NCBI GenBank assembly: GCA_031283685.1 | Contig: JAITBI010000028.1 | Location: 1-36,689, forward strand | Direction: 5' to 3' | DNA: 36,689 nucleotides | From: Puniceicoccales bacterium | GTDB lineage: Bacteria; Verrucomicrobiota; Verrucomicrobiia; Opitutales; JAIRKQ01 | Part shown: piece by piece, positions 7,425 to 15,708 of the stretch | Layout: the number at the start of each line of letters is the position of its first letter | Position numbering within the stretch: position 1 is the first letter of the stretch | Made by a program: the position numbers and the translations under genes | The notes under the pieces: model-generated | Seen by the model: the letters and a program-made list of their open reading frames with translations, nothing else | What the model was told of the DNA's origin: nothing | Database searches by the model: none

Positions 7425-9530
7425 CTATTGGGCGTTTGCTATGAAGGCTTTTAGCCTTCGCTGGTCTTCCGCTGATTCGCAATACATTATTTGATAGCTT
7501 GGGTACTCGCTAAGCAACTGCACCAGGCCGCCTTCGGGTAAAGCGGTTGGTCCTTCTCTTTTGGCAGAATCTAGTTCAACCCATTGCCCATCTGGCAACT
7601 TTCTGACACACCTAAAATGTGAGCCAGTGTCAATTATTGCTCGGTCACCGCCGTTGGGTAATTCATTTCTTCTCAAAGCTTCTAGAAGGTCTCTTTTTTC
7701 TTGGGAAACATCCGCATCCGCCCGTGGCCCATCTGTTATTTCTCTTCTTGGCCCACTTTCCACATGCAGCGTTATCCCAGCTTGTTTTTCCACGGCAATT
7801 CTTAAAGCAACCGGGTCCAACCCATCGGCAGGGGACAAAGATCCCTGCAACTGCCCTGAAACACCTTGGATGGACCTAAGGTATTCATCAAATTTGGGGT
7901 GAACTTGTTCGCCTAAACTCCACTTGAGATTAGGCAATTGCCAAGAATTTAAGTCATGGATACAGTCACTTATGTCTCGCATGGAATTGGTATGACGTTT
8001 CAATGGGTCGTTTTTCAAAAGGTCCTCACCTTCCTGTCCCATTGCTGTAATAGCTGCGATTGCATGATCAAGTTTTGCTAACTTTTGATCGATTAAATCT
8101 TTAGCTTTCCTGCCCTTCTCATCGTCATTAAATAGGCTTCGCATTAATACTAAATTTTCCTGAATACTCCTTAGTTCTAAAAGAAGACCAGATCCTTCTG
8201 TGAAGCATCTGTATAGGATATGGGAACCTTCTACGTCATTCAAGCCATTCAAGCCAAAGATAGGTTTCCCAAAAAAATGGTTTAACGCATGTATTCCACA
8301 AGTATTTGAGCCTGGTATTTGGGTTTCAAAATATAGTTCGTCTGGATGTGAAGGATGTATTGGAAATGTTCTTGCAGCCACGCGAGTCCGATTGAATTTT
8401 TCCGTAGCCCTTTTCTGGCCGCTTCGCACGTTTTGCGCTGGACTTCCAGCATCTCTTCTCTCTACATGCTTCCCCATCCTTGCTATGAAGTCTTCAAGCT
8501 TTTGCTGGTCTTTCGCTGTGGGACAGTACATTACTTGATAATGAGGACAGTTCAAAAGTAGTTGTGCCAAGCTACCCTCGGGTAAAATGCGTGGTCCATT
8601 AGAATCTAATGAAACCCATTGCCCATCTGGTCGTTTTTGAACACATACAAAATGTGAGCCAGTGTAAATTATTGCTCGGTTAGCGTCGTTGGGTAATTCA
8701 TTTTTTTTCAAAGCTTCTAGAAGGTCTTTTTTTTCTGTGGAAGCATCCGCTTGTGGCCCATCTGTTATTTCTCTCCCTGGCCCACTTTCCGTGTGCAGCA
8801 CTACCCCAGCTTGTCTTTCCAGGACAATTCTTAAAACAACCGGATCAAACCTATCGGAAGGAGAAAAAGATTTACGTAACTGTTTCCAAACCGATCCACA
8901 TTTGTAATCATTTAATGCATTAAAATCTAAGTCATTGATACAGTCACTTATGTCTTGTATGAAACTGGTATGACGTTTCAATGGGTCGTTTTTCAAAAGG
9001 TCCTCACCTTCCTGTCCCATTGCTGTAATAGCTGCGACTGCATGATCAAGTTTTGTTAACTTTTGGCTGAAGGAATCTTCATTCCGTAGTTTTTCCCGAA
9101 TACTCCTAAGTTTTGAAACAAGATCAGATCCTTCTGTGAAGCATTCATACAGGATATGGGCGTCTTCTGCGTCCTTCGAGCCAAAGATGGATCCTCTTAC
9201 AAAATGGTTTAACACGTACATTCCGCAAGCATTTAAGTTTTTCGTTTGAGTTCTGCTATAATGTAGTTTGCCTACATGTGAAGGATGTAGGGCAAAAGTT
9301 TGGTGTGGTATGTTATTAGATGGATGACTCGCAGGTACAGTTATGTCAGCCGTACGATTTTCCAGGGATACTCCTGGGGCGAGTGAACCCAGAGCTATTG
9401 CATCTGATTGCCCCTGAGTTCCATCAGGCGTTGCTGCCACGCTAAAACCTCCAAATTTTCCTTGGGCCGCTTCTTGGTCGTTTCGTCGTAAAACCGGACC
9501 TCCACCATCTCTCTGAACTTGTTTTTCCAT
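7425..9530 (-). CDS. Putative tandem Josephin-like cysteine protease/deubiquitinase (two domain copies)
   Basis: 701 aa. Copy A (about aa 78-352): Q95, C102 in NACGMYVLNHF, H293 and D309 in GSHFVCVQKRPDGQWVSLDS. Copy B (about aa 388-700): Q404, C411 in NTCGIHALNHF, H638 and D654 in GSHFRCVRKLPDGQWVELDS. Compare the remembered ataxin-3 Josephin pattern EKQEGSLCAQHCLNNLL...KEHWFTVRKLGKQWFNLNS. ORF confidence is high; family call is by eye. Confidence 0.7.
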   Translation of the reverse strand: MEKQVQRDGGGPVLRRNDQEAAQGKFGGFSVAATPDGTQGQSDAIALGSLAPGVSLENRTADITVPASHPSNNIPHQTFALHPSHVGKLHYSRTQTKNLNACGMYVLNHFVRGSIFGSKDAEDAHILYECFTEGSDLVSKLRSIREKLRNEDSFSQKLTKLDHAVAAITAMGQEGEDLLKNDPLKRHTSFIQDISDCINDLDFNALNDYKCGSVWKQLRKSFSPSDRFDPVVLRIVLERQAGVVLHTESGPGREITDGPQADASTEKKDLLEALKKNELPNDANRAIIYTGSHFVCVQKRPDGQWVSLDSNGPRILPEGSLAQLLLNCPHYQVMYCPTAKDQQKLEDFIARMGKHVERRDAGSPAQNVRSGQKRATEKFNRTRVAARTFPIHPSHPDELYFETQIPGSNTCGIHALNHFFGKPIFGLNGLNDVEGSHILYRCFTEGSGLLLELRSIQENLVLMRSLFNDDEKGRKAKDLIDQKLAKLDHAIAAITAMGQEGEDLLKNDPLKRHTNSMRDISDCIHDLNSWQLPNLKWSLGEQVHPKFDEYLRSIQGVSGQLQGSLSPADGLDPVALRIAVEKQAGITLHVESGPRREITDGPRADADVSQEKRDLLEALRRNELPNGGDRAIIDTGSHFRCVRKLPDGQWVELDSAKREGPTALPEGGLVQLLSEYPSYQIMYCESAEDQRRLKAFIANAQ
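7988..8059 (-). repeat. 72-nt direct repeat, copy 1 (encodes part of the TAMGQEGEDLLKNDPLKRHT segment of domain B)
   Basis: tggtatgacgtttcaatgggtcgtttttcaaaaggtcctcaccttcctgtcccattgctgtaatagctgcga is identical to 8966-9037. Confidence 0.9.
8966..9037 (-). repeat. 72-nt direct repeat, copy 2 (same segment in domain A)
   Basis: Identical over 72 nt to 7988-8059; similarity continues beyond with single mismatches. Confidence 0.9.
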
Positions 9531-9668
9531 ATCAATTCTTTCCTGTGCTCGCGCGAGAGAATGTTATAATTGAAATGATTTTCGTCAATAAAATTTTTAA
9601 TATGTTCTAACAGACTTCGCTCAAATGAAAACTATGTCAGCATACACCATTGCCGTTAATTCCAACTT

Positions 9669-11867
9669 CTAATCATCAACATAATAACCCCAACGATGAT
9701 GGTTTATCTTATCGTACAAATTTTCTAAGCATTCCCTTTCTTCATACGCGTCCCGTTTTAAGTAGCTTAATGCTCTCGCAAGGCGTGAATGTAGGTCTTC
9801 AACCGTATCGTGTTCAAAGGTTGGCAGTCTGTCCAGTTTACGCGCATCGAGTAACAACTTCAAACAGGTCACCCTATCCTTGTCCCCGTTTTCGACCAGG
9901 TCCACCAGATTATAGACAAAATCTTCGTCTGGGTTTAGACTGCCCAGATAGCCTTTTCCGATCGCCAGCTGTACACAGTCTGTACCACGCTCTTTAAGAC
10001 GGAACAGTGCTAGGGCAAAATCGTTGGCTACATCGCGCTCCAGGCGGAGGTTACGTAGTTCTTCCCCTTTAAGTAACTGCCATAGACGAACTGCACACTC
10101 GTTTTCATCCTCTCCGACCTTGCTCAATGTCAAGGCAAAAACTCTGGCCGTGTCGACATCTTCTAGATTTAGGCTGTTCAGATGGCCATCCCTGAACAGC
10201 TGCCATACACAGTGTGCACCATTCAATCCAGCGTTGGACAGGCTCATAACAAACTCTTTGGCCGTATCGGCATCTCCTAGGTTTAGGATGTCCGGATTCA
10301 GTATATTTTCCTCGAGTAACAACCGCACACAAGTTGCTCCATTTTCTCCGACCCCGATCAGGTCTCTGGTAAAAGCTTTGGCCGTACCGGCATCTTTAAA
10401 AGTCGGATTCAGCAAGTTTTTCTCGAGCAACAGCTTTAAACAATCTGCACCATATGTAGACTTGGACAGTCTTTCAACAAGCTGGATGGCTGCGTCGCCC
10501 TCAAATCTTAATGGGTTGCTCGTTAACAACCGCCCTAAACATTCTACACCATGACCATAGTATCCAGCGTTGGTCATGTCTAAGATAAAATCGGCATCTA
10601 GGTTTAGGCTATTAAAGCAGCCTCTCCCAAACAACAGCTGAAAACAGTTTCTGTCTCCCCACTTGGCCAGGTTTATGGCAAGCTTTTTGGCCGTATCGGC
10701 ATCCGGATTTAGGTTCATGACATCCGCTAAGCACTCTAAACACTTTGGACCCGCCGGTCCGATTTTGGACAGTGCCAGGGCAATCTGATTGGCCGTATCG
10801 GCATTTTCAAAAGCCAGATTCAGCAAGTTTGCTCCGAGCAACAGCTTTAAATGTTCTCCACCATTGCTAGACTTACCTAGTGCTGAGACAAACTCTTTGA
10901 ATTCAGCGTCATTTAAATTTATAGAGCCTAATCTGCCATTTCGGATCAACCTATCTAAACATCCTACACAACACCATCCAGCATCGATTAAATCTAAGAT
11001 AAACTCTTTGGGCTCCATGTTTTTTAGATCTTCCAAATTGTTGTCATCAAAAATCAACTGCCGTAAACGATATGCACATTGTTCGTTAGCCATGGCCAGA
11101 TCTGGGTCCCGTGTCCATTTTTCCGTGAACTTTGGCGATGGTTTATGTACAGGTCCGGGCTTGCTAGCCTTGGCCAGTGCCAGGACAAGTCTTTTAGTCG
11201 CATTGGCATCTAGACGATTCCAATTAAAGCCCGAATTGGGTTGCCCCAGTGCTGCTAAAACCTTAGTTTTGCCAGCGGGGTTAGGTATGCTATCGATAGC
11301 ATTAGTAATGGTATTTGCATCGATATTTGCTGTTTGGCAAAATTTTAGCAAATTTTGCACATTAGCGCTAACATTTTCTAAACTCCGTGGCGATGCGGCG
11401 TGGTGAAAGGCTAGCTGCAAAATAACTAGTTGGCTGTCTTGGTCAATTTTACTAAAAGCTCGCTTGGCGGTTTCGGTGAGCATGTCCCTGCCAGGTAACC
11501 AGGATTTTATCCGGGCAATAAATCTATCCCAACCGCCAATTCTACTTTTCCCCTCTCGGATCGCTGCGGCCAGATCTTCTGCTTGATCTGTTAGATCTTT
11601 AAGTTCAAGAGCAAAGGCATCCACTGGATCAACTTCCGCCGGGACACTTGATCCAGCTGTCCTCCTTTGTGGGCTCGTATGTGTAGTTAAACGACCGCTC
11701 AATTGTTGCGCACCCACTCTTCTTTCACACATCTGGCTTACAAATTCCCTCACTTCAAAATTCATAACACCTATGCTGCCACTCCTACCCATCGGGTTTG
11801 CTGCATCCGGCCCGCCGTTCAGCGGCACATCTGGATTAGCGCTTAATTGTTCAGCTGTTCCATCCAT
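9669..11867 (-). CDS. Large alpha-solenoid-type repeat protein of unknown family
   Basis: 732 aa; from about aa 263 to 705 there are about 12 degenerate repeats, e.g. DCLKLLLEKNLLNPTFKDAGTAKAFTRDLIGVGENGA / TCVRLLLEENILNPDILNLGDADTAKEFVMSLSNAGLNGA / HCVWQLFRDGHLNSLNLEDVDTARVFALTLSKVGEDEN. Confidence 0.75.
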   Translation of the reverse strand: MDGTAEQLSANPDVPLNGGPDAANPMGRSGSIGVMNFEVREFVSQMCERRVGAQQLSGRLTTHTSPQRRTAGSSVPAEVDPVDAFALELKDLTDQAEDLAAAIREGKSRIGGWDRFIARIKSWLPGRDMLTETAKRAFSKIDQDSQLVILQLAFHHAASPRSLENVSANVQNLLKFCQTANIDANTITNAIDSIPNPAGKTKVLAALGQPNSGFNWNRLDANATKRLVLALAKASKPGPVHKPSPKFTEKWTRDPDLAMANEQCAYRLRQLIFDDNNLEDLKNMEPKEFILDLIDAGWCCVGCLDRLIRNGRLGSINLNDAEFKEFVSALGKSSNGGEHLKLLLGANLLNLAFENADTANQIALALSKIGPAGPKCLECLADVMNLNPDADTAKKLAINLAKWGDRNCFQLLFGRGCFNSLNLDADFILDMTNAGYYGHGVECLGRLLTSNPLRFEGDAAIQLVERLSKSTYGADCLKLLLEKNLLNPTFKDAGTAKAFTRDLIGVGENGATCVRLLLEENILNPDILNLGDADTAKEFVMSLSNAGLNGAHCVWQLFRDGHLNSLNLEDVDTARVFALTLSKVGEDENECAVRLWQLLKGEELRNLRLERDVANDFALALFRLKERGTDCVQLAIGKGYLGSLNPDEDFVYNLVDLVENGDKDRVTCLKLLLDARKLDRLPTFEHDTVEDLHSRLARALSYLKRDAYEERECLENLYDKINHHRWGYYVDD

Positions 11868-11891
11868 AAAAATATCCTACCAGAAAAAACA

Positions 11892-11919
11892 AGTTTACAT
11901 AGTTTGGTAAGAATGTCAA
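11892..11919 (-). promoter_or_regulatory. Putative sigma70-type promoter for the 732-aa repeat protein gene
   Basis: Minus strand TTGACA (11914-11919), 16-nt spacer, TAAACT (11892-11897), about 25 nt upstream of the start codon. Confidence 0.5.
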
Positions 11920-12026
11920 CTATTTCAAAAATTATCCTTCCGCCATGATTTTCACGGTAGAGGTAGCTTAGCTAAATCGAGAATCAGAAGATTTTGCGCA
12001 AGGCTTAAAGGTACGAATGGACAAAA

Positions 12027-12971
12027 TTAAACTTTGCCATTTGATGCTAATAGTTGTTCAATTTTTTCAATGTCCGAGGAAAAAATCCTTACCCCTTCGG
12101 CGAGTTTTTCAGTAGCCATTGCGTTTTGGTTGAGCTCATAGCGAAATGTTTTTTCGTCATAGGATAGTTTTTCTATTTGCATTTTTTTGCTTTCATCAAC
12201 CGACAGAATCTTTTCGACCCTTTGGAACGATCTGTTTAGCTGCTCCAATAATGCCGGGCTTATGGTCAATAGGTCGCAACCGGAAAGTGACACGATTTCT
12301 CCAATATTCCTAAAACTTGCTCCCATTATTTCGGTTTTGTGGCCAAAGTGCTTGTAGTAATTAAAGATCTCAATCACAGATTTTACACCGGGATCATCGT
12401 TTTGAGTATACTCCAAGTTCGTCTTGGCCTTGTACCAATCCAAAATTCTTCCCACAAACGGAGAAATCAACGTCACATTTGCCTCCGCGCATGCAACGGC
12501 TTGAATCTTTGAAAACAACAGCGTTAAGTTGCAATGGATCCCTTCTTTTTCTAAAAATTTGGCGGCACAAACTCCTTCCCACGTTGCCGCAATCTTTATC
12601 AATACCCTATCCCGGGAAATTTTATTTTTCTCATACAAACCTATGATATCCTTCGCCTTTTTTACCGTTGCTTGGGTATCGAAAGATAACCTCACATCGA
12701 CCTCCGTAGACACTCTTCCACCTATTATTTTCAAAATTTCTAGACCAAATAACACGACTAGGTAGTCCAGGGCAAAGCCTATCCCCTTGGTCCGTGCAAC
12801 CGCCCTACCCTGCCCTACCAAATGAGCATATTGTGGTTGGCTGGCGGCCTTCAATATCAACGATGGATTTGTTGTGGCGTCCGACGGTTTAAACTTTTCT
12901 ACCAGTTCGAAATCTCCCGTATCGGCCACCACTTTCGTAAATAGCTTTAACTGTTCTAGGCTTGATTGCAT
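12027..12971 (-). CDS. tal: Transaldolase
   Basis: SSLEQLKLFTKVVADTGDFE...DATTNPSLILKAA, RVLIKIAATWEGVCAAKFLEKEGIHCNLTLLFS, SPFVGRILDWYK. ORF open from 13025; MQSSLEQ at 12971 preferred as start. Confidence 0.95.
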   Translation of the reverse strand: MQSSLEQLKLFTKVVADTGDFELVEKFKPSDATTNPSLILKAASQPQYAHLVGQGRAVARTKGIGFALDYLVVLFGLEILKIIGGRVSTEVDVRLSFDTQATVKKAKDIIGLYEKNKISRDRVLIKIAATWEGVCAAKFLEKEGIHCNLTLLFSKIQAVACAEANVTLISPFVGRILDWYKAKTNLEYTQNDDPGVKSVIEIFNYYKHFGHKTEIMGASFRNIGEIVSLSGCDLLTISPALLEQLNRSFQRVEKILSVDESKKMQIEKLSYDEKTFRYELNQNAMATEKLAEGVRIFSSDIEKIEQLLASNGKV

Positions 12972-13031
12972 GACTATGAGACGCTTGATAAGTAATTTTT
13001 GTTTCGCCGCAATAAAAGAAAACAAACAAAA

Positions 13032-13652
13032 TTATCCAAAAAAAATCTGTTCCAACATCAAACAAAGTGTGTGATATATGGGCAGGTGTAGCTCTTGAAT
13101 TTTAAATGTTTCAGACTCAGGCGCTTTGATACAAATGTCACAATGCTGCGCAAGGCCGCCCCCTGTTTTCCCTGTCAACCCGATAACATTCATATTTTTT
13201 GCCTTTGCCACAATGGCTGCTAGAATAACGTTTTTCGCATTACCTGAAGTTGAGATGCACAAAAGAGTGTCTTTACTTTTCCCAAGGCCATAGGTTAATT
13301 GTGCAAAGCAATACTGAGGGTTGCAATCGTTGGCATAGGCACTGTTGATCGCAACCATATCTGGCAAAGAAATGGCTGGTAAGGCACCTTGCAGGTTATC
13401 GGCAATTTCATTCCCTACCATTTTTCTAACTACTTCATCGACCTTTCGTTTGGTACAAAAACTTTTCAATAGTTCGCCGGCTATGTGGCTCGAATCCGCA
13501 GCACTACCACCATTACCACAAATTAGCAATTTACATTCATTTCTGAAAGAATTGGCGATTAGATCACAGGCATGTTTAATGTCATTCTCGCAGATTACCA
13601 GTGGAGGATATCTTTTCAGACAGTCGGACAAATAATCATACATGGCTGGCAT
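13032..13652 (-). CDS. gmhA: SIS-domain phosphoheptose isomerase
   Basis: 206 aa; LLICGNGGSAADSSHIAGELL, STSGNAKNVILAA, GLTGKTGG. Confidence 0.88.
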   Translation of the reverse strand: MPAMYDYLSDCLKRYPPLVICENDIKHACDLIANSFRNECKLLICGNGGSAADSSHIAGELLKSFCTKRKVDEVVRKMVGNEIADNLQGALPAISLPDMVAINSAYANDCNPQYCFAQLTYGLGKSKDTLLCISTSGNAKNVILAAIVAKAKNMNVIGLTGKTGGGLAQHCDICIKAPESETFKIQELHLPIYHTLCLMLEQIFFG

Positions 13653-13877
13653 GGATAATTAATTTGCCGTATCATACAATCATATTTTCCGGTTATACCA
13701 TATCAGAAATTCATATGGATCCATACGGGATGATATTAATTGATATGGCAAAAAGAATGCGGCTTTAAAAAGCAACACTAGTCCAATACAGTTTCTCGGT
13801 TTCCGACGAAAATTTCCCACCTTTCGCCACAAAAAGCTTGCTAAAACAAAGGTATGAAATATCGCTTAAAAACATTA

Positions 13878-13952
13878 GTCTCGTTCGTCTAGCGGTCAGG
13901 ACTCAGGATTTTCATTCCTGCAACAGGGGTTCGATTCCCCTACGGGACGCCA
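13878..13952 (+). tRNA. tRNA-Glu (anticodon TTC), CCA encoded
   Basis: Acceptor GTCTCGT/ACGGGAC, anticodon arm CAGGA-TTTTCAT-TCCTG, T arm AGGGG-TTCGATT-CCCCT, discriminator G then CCA. Confidence 0.95.
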
Positions 13953-14131
13953 ACTGTAAAAGTGGCACAACCACAGGTCTTGCGGGGGATATGGGAAGTA
14001 TAAAACAGAGCATCAAAAAAAGTCCAAGGACAAAATATGGACAAAAATCTCATCTCAAAAAATAAAGCTATTTCTGCCACTACCCTGATTTCCAATGCTA
14101 CTTGATCTATGCCGATTAATTTAAAGTTACA

Positions 14132-15652
14132 TTAATAGCTCTTAGCCCAAATGGCTTTTTGTTTGCTTGGATGGTCGGTAAAAATACATGACCCGGACGA
14201 AGTTTCTGCAAATGGTAGACAACGAATCGTTATGCCGAGCTCCGATTTCATTTTGTTTTCTATGGCATTACTTCCACACCAATGGGCATAGGCAAAACCT
14301 GGATTTTTTTGTTTAAAAAATTCAACAAATTCTCTCTGAGAGTCTATATGTTTTGATTTTTCTTCCCGATACTTTTGAGCGCGCTTGAATAATACGGTTT
14401 GGATATCCGCTAGCACGTCGGCTGCTGAGGAAATGAATTGCATGTACGGAATGGAATTTTTCTCCTTCGGAATGTCCCGCCTGTAGACGCAGATTGAGCC
14501 ATTTTGAATATCCCGAAGTCCGATTTCAAGGCGGACGGGAACACCTTTTTTTATCCATTCCCACGATTTTTCTCCACCACGAACGTCGCGATCGTCAATC
14601 TCGACACGCAACTTTTCATCTTCCAGGAATATTTGCGACAATTCCGTCTGCAAAACTTTACAATATTCAAGGACCTGTCGTTTAGAATCTTCCCTATAGA
14701 TTGGCAAAATGACAATTTGTGTCGGAGCTAGGTGGGGCGGTAAAACAAGGCCATCATCGTCGGAGTGGGTCATAATTAAACCACCGACTAGCCGCGTGGT
14801 CACACCCCAAGAAGTTGTCCATCCAAATTCTTCATGGCCATTTTCATTGATGAATTTTATATGGGACGATTTTGCAAAATTTTGGCCTAGGAAATGGGAA
14901 GTTCCTGCCTGCAAAGCTTTCCCGTCCTGCATCATAGCTTCCAGCGCAAAGGTGGAAGCGGCACCAGGAAATTTTTCCGATTCCGATTTTTTTCCACAAA
15001 TGACGGGCATGGCCATATATTTTTCAGCAAATGTCTTGTAACATTCGAGCATATCTAAGGCTTCCTTTTGGGCTTCCTCATTGATAGCATGGACGGTATG
15101 TCCTTCTTGCCATAGAAATTCTGTCGTACGTAGAAACATCCTTGGACGCATTTCCCAGCGTACTACGTTTGCCCATTGGTTAATTTTTATAGGTAAGTCG
15201 CGGTAGGATTGGACCCATTTGGAAAACATTTCTCCTATGATCGTTTCAGATGTAGGACGAACAATCAATGGCTCGTCCAGTTTGGATGTCGGTTTTAGAC
15301 CACCTTTCCCATCAGGCTGTAAACGGGTATGGGTAACAATCGCGCATTCCTTTGCAAAACCTTCCACATGCTCTGCTTCCTTTTCAAAGTACTTCAGGGG
15401 AATGAAAAGGGGGAAATAGGCATTTTTATGCCCAGAGGCTTTGAACATCGCATCGAGACGTTTTTGAATAAGTTCCCAAATGGCGTATCCCCAAGGACGG
15501 ATTACCATGCAGCCGCGGACCGGACTATTATCTGCCAAATCAGCCGCTTTAATCACCTGCTGGTACCATTCTGGAAAATTCTCCTCTCGCGTGGGCGATA
15601 TGGCACCTTTTTTGAGTTTTTCCGCCGAATTTGGCGATTGTTCAGTAACCAT
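14132..15652 (-). CDS. proS: Prolyl-tRNA synthetase, short archaeal/eukaryal-like type
   Basis: 506 aa; NFPEWYQQVIKAADLADNSPVRGCMVIRPWGYAIWELIQ, IVRPTSETIIGEMFSKWVQSYRDLPIKINQWANVVRWEMRPRMFLRTTEFLWQEGHT; C-terminal Tyr. Confidence 0.95.
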   Translation of the reverse strand: MVTEQSPNSAEKLKKGAISPTREENFPEWYQQVIKAADLADNSPVRGCMVIRPWGYAIWELIQKRLDAMFKASGHKNAYFPLFIPLKYFEKEAEHVEGFAKECAIVTHTRLQPDGKGGLKPTSKLDEPLIVRPTSETIIGEMFSKWVQSYRDLPIKINQWANVVRWEMRPRMFLRTTEFLWQEGHTVHAINEEAQKEALDMLECYKTFAEKYMAMPVICGKKSESEKFPGAASTFALEAMMQDGKALQAGTSHFLGQNFAKSSHIKFINENGHEEFGWTTSWGVTTRLVGGLIMTHSDDDGLVLPPHLAPTQIVILPIYREDSKRQVLEYCKVLQTELSQIFLEDEKLRVEIDDRDVRGGEKSWEWIKKGVPVRLEIGLRDIQNGSICVYRRDIPKEKNSIPYMQFISSAADVLADIQTVLFKRAQKYREEKSKHIDSQREFVEFFKQKNPGFAYAHWCGSNAIENKMKSELGITIRCLPFAETSSGSCIFTDHPSKQKAIWAKSY

Positions 15653-15708
15653 ATTAGTTTACACTAAGTAAATGAAGCGGAATAATTTTTCAACATAAAA
15701 TCGACATT

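Noticed and set aside
7561-8907. Several plus-strand ORFs (7561-7902, 8200-8538, 8689-8907 etc.)
   Set aside because: Antisense shadows of the tandem-repeat gene; their mutual similarity simply mirrors the duplicated coding sequence.
9548-9557. CTCGCGCGAG palindrome upstream of the tandem Josephin-like gene
   Set aside because: Only 10 nt; no second site to support regulatory function.
9650-11406. Plus-strand ORFs 9650-9997, 10024-10554, 10789-11406
   Set aside because: Antisense to the 732-aa repeat protein; low-complexity Ser/Leu translations typical of shadow ORFs.
13838-14065. Plus ORF of 75 aa
   Set aside because: Overlaps the tRNA-Glu gene in full.
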